From CAZIVP01 sp964542915 (GTDB lineage Bacteria; Calditrichota; Calditrichia; Calditrichales; Calditrichaceae): a stretch of 56,415 bases of DNA. The notes under the pieces are model-generated. The model did no database searches and was not told the origin of the DNA. It saw only the letters and a list, made by a program, of their open reading frames with translations. This document shows, in pieces, positions 35,217 through 44,156 of the stretch (position 1 is the first letter of the stretch; each line of letters begins with the position of its first letter). A program made the translations under genes and the position numbers. The stretch lies in contig CAZIVP010000020.1 in assembly GCA_964542915.1 (NCBI GenBank), positions 1 to 56,415 on the forward strand, in the 5' to 3' direction.

Positions 35217-35876
35217 CTATTTTAATTTATCCTTGAACTCTTTTTGCAGCTTCCGGATTTTAGGATCGATCACAACCCGGCAATAGGGCTGGTTGCGATT
35301 GTCATTATAGTAATTCTGGTGATAATCTTCCGCCACGTAAAAATCGTTGTACGGTTCGATCTCCGTCACAATCGGATCATCCCACAAGTCCGAAGCGTCG
35401 GTTTCCTTTTTCGATTGTTCCGCAATTTTTTTCTGTTCTTCGGAATGGTAAAAAATGGCCGAGCGGTATTGCGGCCCCACATCGGCGCCCTGGCGGTTCA
35501 GGGTTGTGGGATCATGTGTGCGCCAGAAGACTTCCAGCAACTGTTTAAAAGAAATGACGCCGGGATCGAACCGGATTTGAACCACTTCGGCATGGCCGGT
35601 TCCGCCCGAAGAAACCTCTTTATAACCGGGATTTTCAACGTGTCCTCCTGAATAACCGGATTGGACGCTGTGTACGCCTTTCAGACGTTGAAATACGGCC
35701 TCGACGCACCAGAAGCATCCCGCGCCCAGAGTGGCCGTTTCGAGTGATGTATCCATAACGCTTTCCTTTCCTGATTTTGGTTCCATTTGTTGTGCTACCA
35801 TAGGCGGTTGCAGCGCGACAGAAACGAGTAACGCTGCTACAATGACCGTAATTGATGAAGCCCATATGCGTTTCAT
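35217..35876 (-). CDS. msrA: Exported peptide-methionine (S)-S-oxide reductase
   Basis: A 219-residue MsrA with an N-terminal export signal (KRIWASSITVIVAALLVSVALQPP). The catalytic block is GAGCFWCVEAVFQ, with the nucleophilic Cys of GCFWC. Downstream are VQSGYSGGHVENPGYKEV, GHAEVVQI, FWRTHDPTTLNRQG, DVGPQYRSAIFYH and AEDYHQNYY. It repairs oxidised methionine, here in the periplasm, which suits an organism that exports many proteins. The ATG at 35876 is preceded by GGAG. No msrB is adjacent. It is convergent with the decarboxylase gene. Confidence 0.93.
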   Translation of the reverse strand: MKRIWASSITVIVAALLVSVALQPPMVAQQMEPKSGKESVMDTSLETATLGAGCFWCVEAVFQRLKGVHSVQSGYSGGHVENPGYKEVSSGGTGHAEVVQIRFDPGVISFKQLLEVFWRTHDPTTLNRQGADVGPQYRSAIFYHSEEQKKIAEQSKKETDASDLWDDPIVTEIEPYNDFYVAEDYHQNYYNDNRNQPYCRVVIDPKIRKLQKEFKDKLK

Positions 35877-36068
35877 TGCGATCTCCTTCATTAATTAAAA
35901 AGCTGCTATAACGTTTATATCGTCAATTTTATTCATTGAACCCGGCGGCGTTTTTCCTGTTCCGGGTAAAACCTAAAAAAGAGTTCACATGAATCTAAAA
36001 AATCTTGCATCCGAATATCGGACATTTATCTTTCATTATATTGAGCGGATAAATGCAATGGAGTTGAC

Positions 36069-37097
36069 ATGCGCATTCTTTACGGCGTACAAACCACAGG
36101 CCGCGGGCATATCATGCGGGCCAGGGAAATGGTAAAGGGGCTAAAATCCCGTGGGCACGAGGTGTTGGTCCTTTTCAGCGGACGCGATCCTCAAATGGCG
36201 GCTCAAATGACGGAATTTCATCCCTTTATCGCTCACAAAGGATTGACATTCGTAACCGAACGTGGCCGGTTAAAATATTTGAAAACCGCTTTTCAACTCG
36301 ATCTGTTGCGCTTTTACAGAGACGTGTATCAATTCGACGATGGCAACTTTGACCTGGTAATCTCGGACTACGAGCCGATTTCTGCGCGCATCGCCCGGCA
36401 TCTTCATGTTCCGAGCGTCGGCATCGGCCATCAATATGCGTTTGTGTATCCCATTCCGATGAAAGGCGACACATTTTTTACACGCCTGATAATGAACCAA
36501 TTTGCGCCGGTCGATCAGCCAATCGGATTACACTGGCATCATTTTGATCAGCCGATTTGCCCGCCAATCATTACAGACGCCATGCCTCAAAAGCAAAATG
36601 TGGTTGAAGATAAAATTCTGGTCTATTTGCCGTTTGAATCGCTTGATGATATCATAGAATCCCTGCGTTATATTCGCTCCCACACGTTTTATATTTACAC
36701 TCATGAAGTGAAGGAAAAATGCGATGAGCTGCAATTACGTTTCAGACCCTTATCGCGGGAAAACTTCTTAAACGACCTCGTTTCATGCGCGGGCGTTATT
36801 AGCAACGCCGGTTTCAGTTCCATAAGCGAAGCCCTGCACCTTGGGAAAAAAATACTGGTAAAACCCTTAAATGGCCAACTGGAACAGGAATCCAATGCCG
36901 AGGCCCTGCGGGTTCTAAACATAGGGCATACTATGGATTGCCTTCACTCGCGGGATATTCGACTGTGGCTGCAAACCGAATACACGATCGATCCGCTGCA
37001 ATTTCCACCGGTTGTGCAACACTTGGTGCAATGGATTGATGACGGATGCACTGAATCTTTGCAAACGATGACCAAGCGAAGCTGGAATCCCAAATAA
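36069..37097 (+). CDS. MJ1255-type GT-B glycosyltransferase
   Basis: A 342-residue protein with the look of the MJ1255/VC2487 family of putative glycosyltransferases. It starts MRILYGVQTTGRGHIMRA, with the GxGH nucleotide-sugar-site pattern. It continues with DLVISDYEPISARIAR, GIGHQYAF, the C-domain strand ILVYLPFESLDDIIE, and the donor-site pattern GVISNAGFSSISEALHLGKKILVKPLNGQLEQ near 245-277, followed by NAEAL. This is the GT-B fold. Donor and acceptor are unknown. It stands alone, divergent from msrA. Confidence 0.8.
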   Translation: MRILYGVQTTGRGHIMRAREMVKGLKSRGHEVLVLFSGRDPQMAAQMTEFHPFIAHKGLTFVTERGRLKYLKTAFQLDLLRFYRDVYQFDDGNFDLVISDYEPISARIARHLHVPSVGIGHQYAFVYPIPMKGDTFFTRLIMNQFAPVDQPIGLHWHHFDQPICPPIITDAMPQKQNVVEDKILVYLPFESLDDIIESLRYIRSHTFYIYTHEVKEKCDELQLRFRPLSRENFLNDLVSCAGVISNAGFSSISEALHLGKKILVKPLNGQLEQESNAEALRVLNIGHTMDCLHSRDIRLWLQTEYTIDPLQFPPVVQHLVQWIDDGCTESLQTMTKRSWNPK

Positions 37098-37372
37098 TCC
37101 TTGCGTTCCAAGAAAAACCTTTAAACGAACCCGGGGACTGCATATCAATCGGAGTTTGTATACCTTTAACACCGATTTATGTTGTCGTTATATAGACTGT
37201 CTGAACCGTTTATATTCATAACAATTACCTTCTTGCTTCTTTAGCATCAAATTCACTTTTTTAAACGAATTCCGTTGGCGATTAATAGACTCCTAATCAA
37301 GTCAGAACCGATTGTTAACATTGATCGCCTATGTTACAGTACGAAAGTATGTTAAAGAAAACGGAGCCGGAC

Positions 37373-38311
37373 ATGCAGATCGCACATATATCCGATTTAC
37401 ATTTATGTTCCCGACATTTGCCGCAACGCATTGCGGCAACGGAGATGTTAATTAAACGGTGTCATGATTATAAGGTGGATCATCTTTTTATTACAGGCGA
37501 TATAGCGCACGATGCCCGCCCGGGCGATTGGCAAATATTGAGGACGCTGTTGGCGCGGTACGGATTTCTTTCGGCGCGACGTACTTCTTTGGTCATCGGA
37601 AATCACGATATATACGGCGGCGTGCATCTTGCAACGGATATATTGCATTTCCCGAATCGCTGTCGGGAGACAAATTATGATAAAGTGGTACGAACGTTCG
37701 GCGTCCGATTCCGGGAGACGTTTGATCACACACGACAAGCCGATCATAATCCCTATTTCCCCTATGTTAAATTGATCGGGGGAAAAATGATTATCGGCCT
37801 TAATTCCATTGCCCGTTATTCGAAATTTAAAAATTCGGTAGCCTCCAATGGATATATCGCAAAGGAAGATTTTCGGTTTGTAAAAAACATATTATCGGAT
37901 GGAGTATTTAAAGACCATTCAAAAGTGGTTCTGCTGCACCATCACTTACATGGAAAAACCTATACGACAAAAAAAGAGAATCGTTTGCTTAAACTGGTGG
38001 AACACCAGACGATGCGTTTATATCAACGTAAACGTTGGCTTAATTTATTCAGCCGTTACGGCGTTTCAATCGTATGCCACGGTCACGTCCATACCAACCG
38101 CGTTTACGACTACAACGGTGTGCGATATGTGGGCGGAGGGGGTACTATGAAAGATGAGCGGGATTATAGGATGAAAATCAATTTTATTGATAGCGAGCGT
38201 AAAGCCGTGGACGTTCAGACATTCGGTTTCTCGCCTGATTTTAATCCACAATATGGTTTTGTACGCAAAATCTCATACAAAAACGAGTGGGTCGGGCAAT
38301 GGGCAAATTGA
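37373..38311 (+). CDS. Cytosolic metallophosphoesterase
   Basis: A 312-residue calcineurin-like phosphoesterase without a signal peptide. Metal motifs in order: DLH in IAHISDLHLCS, GD in FITGDIAHDA, GNHD in VIGNHDIYG, HHHLH in VVLLHHHLHGK, and GHVH in IVCHGHVHTNR. I chose the ATG at 37373, which has GGAG upstream and begins at the first strand; an ATG at 37331 adds 14 residues. The domain resembles 3',5'-cyclic-nucleotide or UDP-diacylglucosamine hydrolases, but the substrate cannot be told. Confidence 0.82.
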   Translation: MQIAHISDLHLCSRHLPQRIAATEMLIKRCHDYKVDHLFITGDIAHDARPGDWQILRTLLARYGFLSARRTSLVIGNHDIYGGVHLATDILHFPNRCRETNYDKVVRTFGVRFRETFDHTRQADHNPYFPYVKLIGGKMIIGLNSIARYSKFKNSVASNGYIAKEDFRFVKNILSDGVFKDHSKVVLLHHHLHGKTYTTKKENRLLKLVEHQTMRLYQRKRWLNLFSRYGVSIVCHGHVHTNRVYDYNGVRYVGGGGTMKDERDYRMKINFIDSERKAVDVQTFGFSPDFNPQYGFVRKISYKNEWVGQWAN

Positions 38312-38359
38312 AGGGCGAGGGATTCTAAGATTATATCCAATATTTACAGTTCTTTGAAT

Positions 38360-39127
38360 TCAGGCGTTGTTTAGTATCTCAACGATTTGTTGATGCCAGT
38401 CGGAATGAGCGGCGACCACGCTCTCGGCGCCGTGGATGTTGCTTCCATTCCAGGCGGAGATGGCGCCGCCGGCGCCCTCGATGATCGGTATGAGCGGTAA
38501 CAGGTCCCATTGATGCATGACCGGATCGAGCATGATGTCCGCTTTACCGGCCGCAAGAAGCAGGTAGCCGTAGCAATCGCCCCAGGTGCGCATAATATGG
38601 ACCCGTTTATACAGGCGCCGGAAAGCATCGTAATTTTGATATTTTCGAATGTTTTCAATATCTGTCGTAAGCAGCGTGGCTTTATCGAGCTGCGATAGTG
38701 GCCGCATGCGTACGGGTTTGTCGTTGATGGAGGTCGTTTTTCCGTCGCCGATACACAACAGGTTCACAATCGGTTGATGGATCATCCCAAGAAGCGGTTT
38801 ACCGTCTTTTAGCAGACTTATGATGGTGCCGAACAACGGCACACCGTGGGTAAACGATATGGTACCGTCGATGGGATCGAGAGACCAAACAAACTCGGCA
38901 GCGGTGTTCACATCTTCGAATTCTTCGCCGATAATGCCGTGATCGGGATAATGCTTGTGTATGAGTTGCCGTAAACGTTCTTCGGCTTCCCGGTCGGCTT
39001 GTGTAACCGGCGAGTCGTCGGCTTTCCGTTCTACGGTTAACGGTTCGTTAAAAAAATAGCGGCGCAAAATTTCTCCGCTTTGTTGGGCCAGCGTTTTAAA
39101 GAATGTTTTATACTCGTCGATGAACAT
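38360..39127 (-). CDS. Inositol-monophosphatase-family phosphatase, HisN-like
   Basis: A 255-residue Mg-dependent phosphatase. Family motifs: GIIGEEFEDV (metal Glu), WSLDPIDGTISFTHGVPLFGT (metal Asp residues), and the C-terminal block WGDCYGYLLLAAGKADIMLDP followed by QWDLLPLIPIIEGAGG. The combination GDCYGYLLLAAG plus DLLPLIPIIEGAGG is closest to histidinol-phosphatase of the HisN type, which gives histidinol in histidine synthesis. No other his gene is nearby, so inositol- or sugar-phosphatase activity remains possible. Confidence 0.85.
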   Translation of the reverse strand: MFIDEYKTFFKTLAQQSGEILRRYFFNEPLTVERKADDSPVTQADREAEERLRQLIHKHYPDHGIIGEEFEDVNTAAEFVWSLDPIDGTISFTHGVPLFGTIISLLKDGKPLLGMIHQPIVNLLCIGDGKTTSINDKPVRMRPLSQLDKATLLTTDIENIRKYQNYDAFRRLYKRVHIMRTWGDCYGYLLLAAGKADIMLDPVMHQWDLLPLIPIIEGAGGAISAWNGSNIHGAESVVAAHSDWHQQIVEILNNA

Positions 39128-39280
39128 AATTTGGATCCTTTGCAGTTCTTCTTTTTATATTCCTTGATTTTTATAGGATCATGGAAAAGGTATTCTCGAT
39201 CAAAACGGATTAACCAATATTGAATTTTTGTTAAACAAATTCAAATTGAAATCAAGATAAAATGGAAAATCAGATTTGAT

Positions 39281-40096
39281 ATGCAATCAAAAAGAATTGA
39301 ATCGGCCGGAAATCATTTTTCGACAATAAAATTGTTCGTCATTATTGCCATGGCGATTTTGGTGTTTCAAAACGTCCGTGCGGATGATACGAACTTTCGC
39401 TGGCGCGTAGGCGAAACGCTGACGTATAAAGTGAACTGGTCGTTTGTGAAATTGGGCAAAATAAAACTGGTGATCAAAGACACTCTGAATTATAACGATC
39501 ATAAAGTTTATCATATTCGCCTGCACATCGACTCCAATCCCATGTTGTTTTTTGTTGATATGCACAGTGTGGTGGATACGTATATTGATGATCAAATGCG
39601 TTTACACCGCTTCTATTCTAATGAAAATATCGACGGCGTTAACTATTTAACCGAATATAATGTGGATTATGATAAACATATCGCGGACGTCACCATGACG
39701 GATATGAAAGACACGAGTAATGTAATCACAAAACAACTACCTTTCGAAGGTAATCTTTACGACGGCACAAGTTTGATTTTCTATGCCCGCCGACATCTGG
39801 ATAAAAAAGTCTCCAAAAATGTGACGGTCATTTCCAAAGCGGAACTGAGCCGGGTGAAAATTAATTTTAAGGGGCGCGACAAGAATGTTTCGTTGGATGC
39901 CATCGATCAACCGGTGGGGAGTTTTTACGTAAACGGCTTATTCGATAATGAGGGATTTGCGGGCTTAAGCGGGCCCTTCGAAGGTTGGTTTGCAAACGAT
40001 CCTCAGGCGCCGCCCTTAAAAGCCAGGCTCAAAGTGTTCATCGGCAGCGTTTCTCTCGAATTGATCGATTTCAAGAAATGGTCTCCGGAAGTGTAA
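39281..40096 (+). CDS. DUF3108 exported protein
   Basis: A 271-residue exported protein. After the hydrophobic segment LFVIIAMAILVFQNVRAD, the mature part has FRWRVGETLTYKVNWSFVKLGKIKLVIKD, the defining start of DUF3108 domains, followed by a long beta-rich body (VYHIRLHIDSNPML, TYIDDQMRLHRFYSNENIDG, LYDGTSLIFYARRHL). These proteins are periplasmic or outer-membrane-associated and of unknown role. Convergent with the next phosphoesterase gene. Confidence 0.8.
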   Translation: MQSKRIESAGNHFSTIKLFVIIAMAILVFQNVRADDTNFRWRVGETLTYKVNWSFVKLGKIKLVIKDTLNYNDHKVYHIRLHIDSNPMLFFVDMHSVVDTYIDDQMRLHRFYSNENIDGVNYLTEYNVDYDKHIADVTMTDMKDTSNVITKQLPFEGNLYDGTSLIFYARRHLDKKVSKNVTVISKAELSRVKINFKGRDKNVSLDAIDQPVGSFYVNGLFDNEGFAGLSGPFEGWFANDPQAPPLKARLKVFIGSVSLELIDFKKWSPEV

Positions 40097-40220
40097 TTTC
40101 GCCGACATAGCTCCCATAAAACATAATTCCACGCCATTCAATCCAAACGGGCGTTTAATGTATATCTGATAATTTATGCCGGAATGCGTTGTAAAATACA
40201 TATACCAACGTAAAAATGTG

Positions 40221-41816
40221 TCAGCGCTCGGCGATTTCAAATATACGAACGCCGGAATAAATCTTATTTTGATGATCCCGTGCGCTTACTTTGATCGTGT
40301 GTGTTCCCGCTTTTAAGTCAGCCGGTAAGGGCGCTGTCCAGATATGATAACTCGAGGCGGGCGTGTTAATCCAACCGGGAAATGAATCTGCGTGTTCGTT
40401 CAGGTAGCGAACAACGAATGGATCGACGCGGTTGGCGCGCTTAAGGGCTTTCCGCTGACCGTCGTCGATTTGATAAAACACTTCGGTTTCCATATCGGCT
40501 GCGTAAATGTTAACGATAATTTGGGTTGTATCCGCTGCTTTTTTATTGATAATACCCCGGGGGTTTGTAATATTCATTTGTTTATTGTTATTAATGTAAG
40601 CCGGTTTAAATGAGTAATTAAATTGGGCGCCGTCAAAAGTAAACAGGAAATATCCATTGGGCGAGCCGTCCATGCAGTAGGTTTCCGGTATCCCGCGTGC
40701 ATCTTTGGGCCCCGACCACCAGGCGCCGCAACCCGCTCCGGGATTCAAGCTGAAAAAATCGCCGCCGCCATGCCAACCGTTATCCTCGGAAAAGTAGAAC
40801 ATTTCCATAGTATGTATGTGGGCGGATAACGCCAGAAGCCGTTCGCGGTTTTCCAAAATGTCGAATAAAGCATCACGGTTTACCACATTCACGCCTTTGC
40901 TATCGGAATGGTGGGTAAAAATGGGGATGTGCATGCTCAGGACAATTAAGCGGTCCTGCGGTACAAATTTCAAATCATTCTTTAGCCATGTTAACTGATC
41001 CTCACTGAGATAGCCCCGGTATCTTCCGGGTCTGTTTTCTTCCTTATTCCAGCCCAGATATTGCACATTGTCGAGCACAACAAAATGAACCTGTCCGTAA
41101 TTAAACGAATAATATTCCGGCCCGAATACGCGTCGAAAGGTTTCTGCTGCAAACGTGTCGTTGGGCGCCTTAAAATTCATGTCATGATTACCATGGACGT
41201 TGAAGGCTGGTATTCCGATCTGAGAAACGGTGCGATTGTATTGTTCGTAAGTATCCAGATGATCGAAGGCGATATCGCCGAGCGCCAGATAAAAACGCGC
41301 ATCGGCTCCGATCATTTCACTTACGATATCATCCCTATAATAGCCGACTTCGGTGGAGTCGCGTGGCTGCGGGTCTCCCACGAGGAGCGCATTAAATTTC
41401 ATCTGGACGCGGTCCCTGTAAAGCGGAAAATGGATTTGGGTCGGTAAATCGCCCGTTGGCGCCACGCCCGCGTATTTTAAATTTTGCGGTGATCCTTCGG
41501 GATGATGAATATAAAAAAATTGTGGCAATTGTTGTACGTTAACGGGCAGACGGAATCCGGACGGCTTGCTGATAAAGAGGATCATCGGCTCTCTTACGGG
41601 CAATTTGTAATGCCCGTTTTCGTCGGTTAAGACGACTTCGCGCTGGTTGGAAACCGCCACCCCGGGGACGCCCGGTTCATTATGGTCCAATAGACCATTG
41701 CCATTGATATCCTCATAAACCTTACCGCTGATGGGTTTCTGGCTGTAGCCGTGCCGGATACCGACATGCAATAAGATTAAAAACGTACAAACGGCAGTGA
41801 AAAACATCTTAGACAT
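40221..41816 (-). CDS. Exported calcineurin-like phosphoesterase with N-terminal Cna-B-like domain
   Basis: A 531-residue secreted phosphoesterase. The ATG at 41816 follows GGAGGAG and opens a signal peptide (MSKMFFTAVCTFLILLHVG). Domain order: a SdrD/Cna-B-like beta sandwich at about 28-75 (GKVYEDINGNGLLDHNEPG); a short N-terminal cap; the catalytic core with ALLVGDPQ, LALGDIAFD, VHGNHDMNF, LSMHIPIF and LSAHIHTME; and a C-terminal beta domain (about 385-531). This order fits the MetallophN/Metallophos/MetallophC family seen in Bacteroidota. Substrate unknown. The first 50 codons of the longer open frame overlap the neighbouring membrane-protein gene and are not used. Confidence 0.85.
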   Translation of the reverse strand: MSKMFFTAVCTFLILLHVGIRHGYSQKPISGKVYEDINGNGLLDHNEPGVPGVAVSNQREVVLTDENGHYKLPVREPMILFISKPSGFRLPVNVQQLPQFFYIHHPEGSPQNLKYAGVAPTGDLPTQIHFPLYRDRVQMKFNALLVGDPQPRDSTEVGYYRDDIVSEMIGADARFYLALGDIAFDHLDTYEQYNRTVSQIGIPAFNVHGNHDMNFKAPNDTFAAETFRRVFGPEYYSFNYGQVHFVVLDNVQYLGWNKEENRPGRYRGYLSEDQLTWLKNDLKFVPQDRLIVLSMHIPIFTHHSDSKGVNVVNRDALFDILENRERLLALSAHIHTMEMFYFSEDNGWHGGGDFFSLNPGAGCGAWWSGPKDARGIPETYCMDGSPNGYFLFTFDGAQFNYSFKPAYINNNKQMNITNPRGIINKKAADTTQIIVNIYAADMETEVFYQIDDGQRKALKRANRVDPFVVRYLNEHADSFPGWINTPASSYHIWTAPLPADLKAGTHTIKVSARDHQNKIYSGVRIFEIAER

Positions 41817-41857
41817 AATGCATCTCCTCCGGGATAACGGTTTGCAGACCGTGTTGA

Positions 41858-42319
41858 TTACGGATATCTCGCTTTTTTTATTAAATATAGTACAAGCCAA
41901 ATTAGAAACAAGCTTGCTGAAAACAAAAAAACAATCAGCCAGAATTGTGCGGGATAAAGGCCAATTTGCCAATTTTTAAACCAGGGCAGGAGGGGAAATA
42001 AACCGCCTCCGCATTGATAATTTTGCAGGGCGTCGAAGAGAAAATGAATCAGCTGGCCTGTGAACAGGCTTGTCCATATCCGGAGCCGCTGCCGTTGGAT
42101 GAAAAAGGCGCTAATGAAAAGCCCGCTTAATGCTGCGCCCGCCAGTGAATGAAAAACAACAACACTGCTGTAATAGGGCGAGGGTAGTAGAATGCCCACA
42201 GCTTCGCGAAGGTAATCGGGAAGTACCGTACCAATGAGTACCATTGGAACCGATAGCGGATGACGAATCCATCTCCTGAAGAGCGTCGGTAGGGCAATAT
42301 GCGTAAACGTATCAGGCAC
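41858..42319 (-). CDS. YdjM-like membrane-bound putative hydrolase
   Basis: A 153-residue membrane protein with four likely hydrophobic segments. The opening MPDTFTHIALPTLF, the internal GTVLPDYL, FHSLAGAAL and GQLIHFLFDALQ match the YdjM/DUF457 family of putative membrane metal-dependent hydrolases, with the His and Asp residues in the expected places. It overlaps the upstream gene by 8 bases, so the pair is coupled. Function unproven in the family. Confidence 0.72.
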   Translation of the reverse strand: MPDTFTHIALPTLFRRWIRHPLSVPMVLIGTVLPDYLREAVGILLPSPYYSSVVVFHSLAGAALSGLFISAFFIQRQRLRIWTSLFTGQLIHFLFDALQNYQCGGGLFPLLPWFKNWQIGLYPAQFWLIVFLFSASLFLIWLVLYLIKKARYP

Positions 42320-42812
42320 TGCGGCGCCCTCCTTTATCTGATAACGGAGGCAGCGACATATCCATAAAACCGTGCTTGTCGTTGTCCCATCTAATATGGC
42401 GAATCACTAAAAATAAGACGATGAAGATAGAAGCGGCGGAGAACAGATACTTCAGTTTACGATGGGGGTGAGGAGTAACAGCGTCAGTGGTGATGGTTCC
42501 GTCTTTATTCAGCACGCCGGAAAAGGAATAAATATCGCCTTTATTGATATTTTTGGTTTCAGCCTTGAAAAAATAATAATAGGCGTTGCGATCCACGGCA
42601 GTGATTGCATCGCCCTCGATATTAGTAACCCGCACAAAACCGATACACAATTGCTCGCCGGCGTGGTTCGGGGCGTTCGCGATCATTTGCAAGCGCTTTT
42701 CGTAATAAAATTCGGATTTTTGCCAACTATCGTAGCCCAGCACTACGATCAATGCTAATGATACGAAGATCAAAAACCACGCGGGTAATCGGAATAAAAG
42801 CCTCATTAACAT
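42312..42812 (-). CDS. Small two-TM membrane protein
   Basis: A 166-residue protein not recognised. It has an N-terminal membrane helix (PAWFLIFVSLALIVVLGY), an external stretch of about 80 residues with an OB-like pattern (QLCIGFVRVTNIEGDAITAV, KGDIYSFSGVLNKDGTI), and a second helix near 125-142 (YLFSAASIFIVLFLVI), then a short polar tail. It is coupled by overlap to the YdjM-like gene downstream, and the two may form a membrane unit. Confidence 0.6.
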   Translation of the reverse strand: MLMRLLFRLPAWFLIFVSLALIVVLGYDSWQKSEFYYEKRLQMIANAPNHAGEQLCIGFVRVTNIEGDAITAVDRNAYYYFFKAETKNINKGDIYSFSGVLNKDGTITTDAVTPHPHRKLKYLFSAASIFIVLFLVIRHIRWDNDKHGFMDMSLPPLSDKGGRRSA

Positions 42813-42991
42813 GCTTTCCTTTACTTTTGGAAATATATTTGCGGATAATAACCACAGGGGGCATTCAATGCAAAAGCGCCTCTCTAACTTTTAATGATTG
42901 GACCCGCTGAATATCTTTTATTGCATTACCATTTGGCGCAATATTTTTAATATCTTTAAATTCAATAATTATTGAAAAAAGGGGAGTTTGT

Positions 42992-43507
42992 ATGGGAGCG
43001 ATGTTGCTTGAATGGCTTTTGTGGATCATAACTGCAGGCATCGTAGTTTATTTGTTCTTCTGGATATTGAACTGGCTCAGTTACCAATACATAAAAAACC
43101 GCGTATTACACCGGCAACGATGGGATTTGAATATTTGCTGCGGTAAGACCGACGGCGGCGGTGTTAATGCTGACATCGTTAAACATGCGGATGTGCCGAA
43201 CTTCGTATTTGTACCGGATATTTATGACCTGCCATTCGAGGATAACCAGTTTGAGCATGTACTTTGCTCCCATACGATTGAACATGTGGATGATTTGCAG
43301 CGCCTGCAAAAGGAGTTACAGCGCGTCGGCAAGGAGGTAACGTATCTGTTGCCGCCGTTATGGGATATTTCGGCCGCCTTTAATTTAATCGAACACAAAT
43401 GGATATTCTTCTCGCTGCGAAGTGAACATCGCACCTTGCCTCCCTATAAACGCCTGCCGTTGGCGGACACTATTCAAAAATGGCTCGGACAAAAGGTAAA
43501 AGCATGA
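42992..43507 (+). CDS. Membrane-anchored methyltransferase-like protein
   Basis: A 171-residue protein with a membrane helix near residues 7-28 (WLLWIITAGIVVYLFFWIL) and then a shortened class I methyltransferase-like core. The SAM-binding motif is seen as WDLNICCGKTDGGGVNADI (the family usually has LNLGCG). It is followed by YDLPFEDNQFEHVLCSHTIEHVDD, which matches post-I and motif II of type 11 methyltransferases, and VTYLLPPLWD. The SAM loop is unusual, with Cys-Cys-Gly-Lys, and the domain is shorter than normal, so activity is uncertain. AAGGGGAG precedes the ATG. Confidence 0.6.
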   Translation: MGAMLLEWLLWIITAGIVVYLFFWILNWLSYQYIKNRVLHRQRWDLNICCGKTDGGGVNADIVKHADVPNFVFVPDIYDLPFEDNQFEHVLCSHTIEHVDDLQRLQKELQRVGKEVTYLLPPLWDISAAFNLIEHKWIFFSLRSEHRTLPPYKRLPLADTIQKWLGQKVKA

Positions 43508-43631
43508 GGTGATGCGCCTCGTGTCTCGTTATGAGATTGGCGGTTTGACCGATGTAAATTAAAATTAGAAACCTGGAATAGATAGCATACACACAATACG
43601 GCAGGGGATACAGATAGCTAAATGAGAAATG

Positions 43632-43704
43632 AGCCACCGGGCGGACTCGAACCGCCGACCTGATCATTACGAGTGAACTGCTCTACCAACTGAGCTACGG
43701 TGGC
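43632..43704 (-). tRNA. tRNA-Thr (CGT)
   Basis: Reads 5' GCCACCG on the minus strand, pairing with CGGTGGC at the 3' end. D arm GCTC/GAGC, anticodon loop CTCGTAA (anticodon CGT, Thr ACG codon) and T loop TTCGAGT are all in place. The discriminator is T, and CCA is not encoded. The anticodon stem has one T-T mismatch (GTTCA against TGATC). Confidence 0.9.
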
Positions 43705-43777
43705 TTAAATAAAAAGTGCAAATATAAGCGAAATCTGAACACAATGCAATGTTCTGTTAACGCAATCGGATGAACGA

Positions 43778-44125
43778 TTAACGCCCCCGGATTCGAATGG
43801 AATTACCACTGCACAGATCGCACTGGCAAAGCTCCCGTAATTTTTTATAGGGATAGATGCCCGTTTTATGTCCGTCGCTAAAATGAAAGCCGACGGCATA
43901 ACGACCTATTAAACGGCAGGAGGTAAACGTCACATCTTCCAGTGCCACTTTTTCTACTTTAAAAGGTGAAGCCGGCTTTGCCTCCTTCTGTTCTTTCTCT
44001 TTATTACAAAGGGCGCAGGGACAATGCTTCCGCAGGTGATCTGCAAAATAAATACTTTCATGGCCATCATCCCAAATGATCATGATGGCACGGTCGCTTA
44101 TCTGATCGATTGTTGCGGGTTTCAT
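43778..44125 (-). CDS. DUF971 domain protein
   Basis: A 115-residue protein of the DUF971 family, related to the N-terminal domain of gamma-butyrobetaine hydroxylase and of Fe-S assembly-associated proteins. Signature: IIWDDGHESIYFADHLRKHCPCALC, then VGFHFSDGHKTGIYPYKKLRELCQCDLC. The Cys pairs in CPCALC and CQCDLC could bind metal. Length is normal. It lies between the tRNA-Thr and the peptidase T gene on the same strand. No role can be given. Confidence 0.82.
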   Translation of the reverse strand: MKPATIDQISDRAIMIIWDDGHESIYFADHLRKHCPCALCNKEKEQKEAKPASPFKVEKVALEDVTFTSCRLIGRYAVGFHFSDGHKTGIYPYKKLRELCQCDLCSGNSIRIRGR

Positions 44126-44156
44126 AAATGGTGAAGATTATGCCTTATTGAATGGA

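Noticed and set aside
41817..41972. Longer start for the exported phosphoesterase
   Set aside because: It would hide the signal peptide and overlap the YdjM-like gene; the inner ATG has a strong Shine-Dalgarno.
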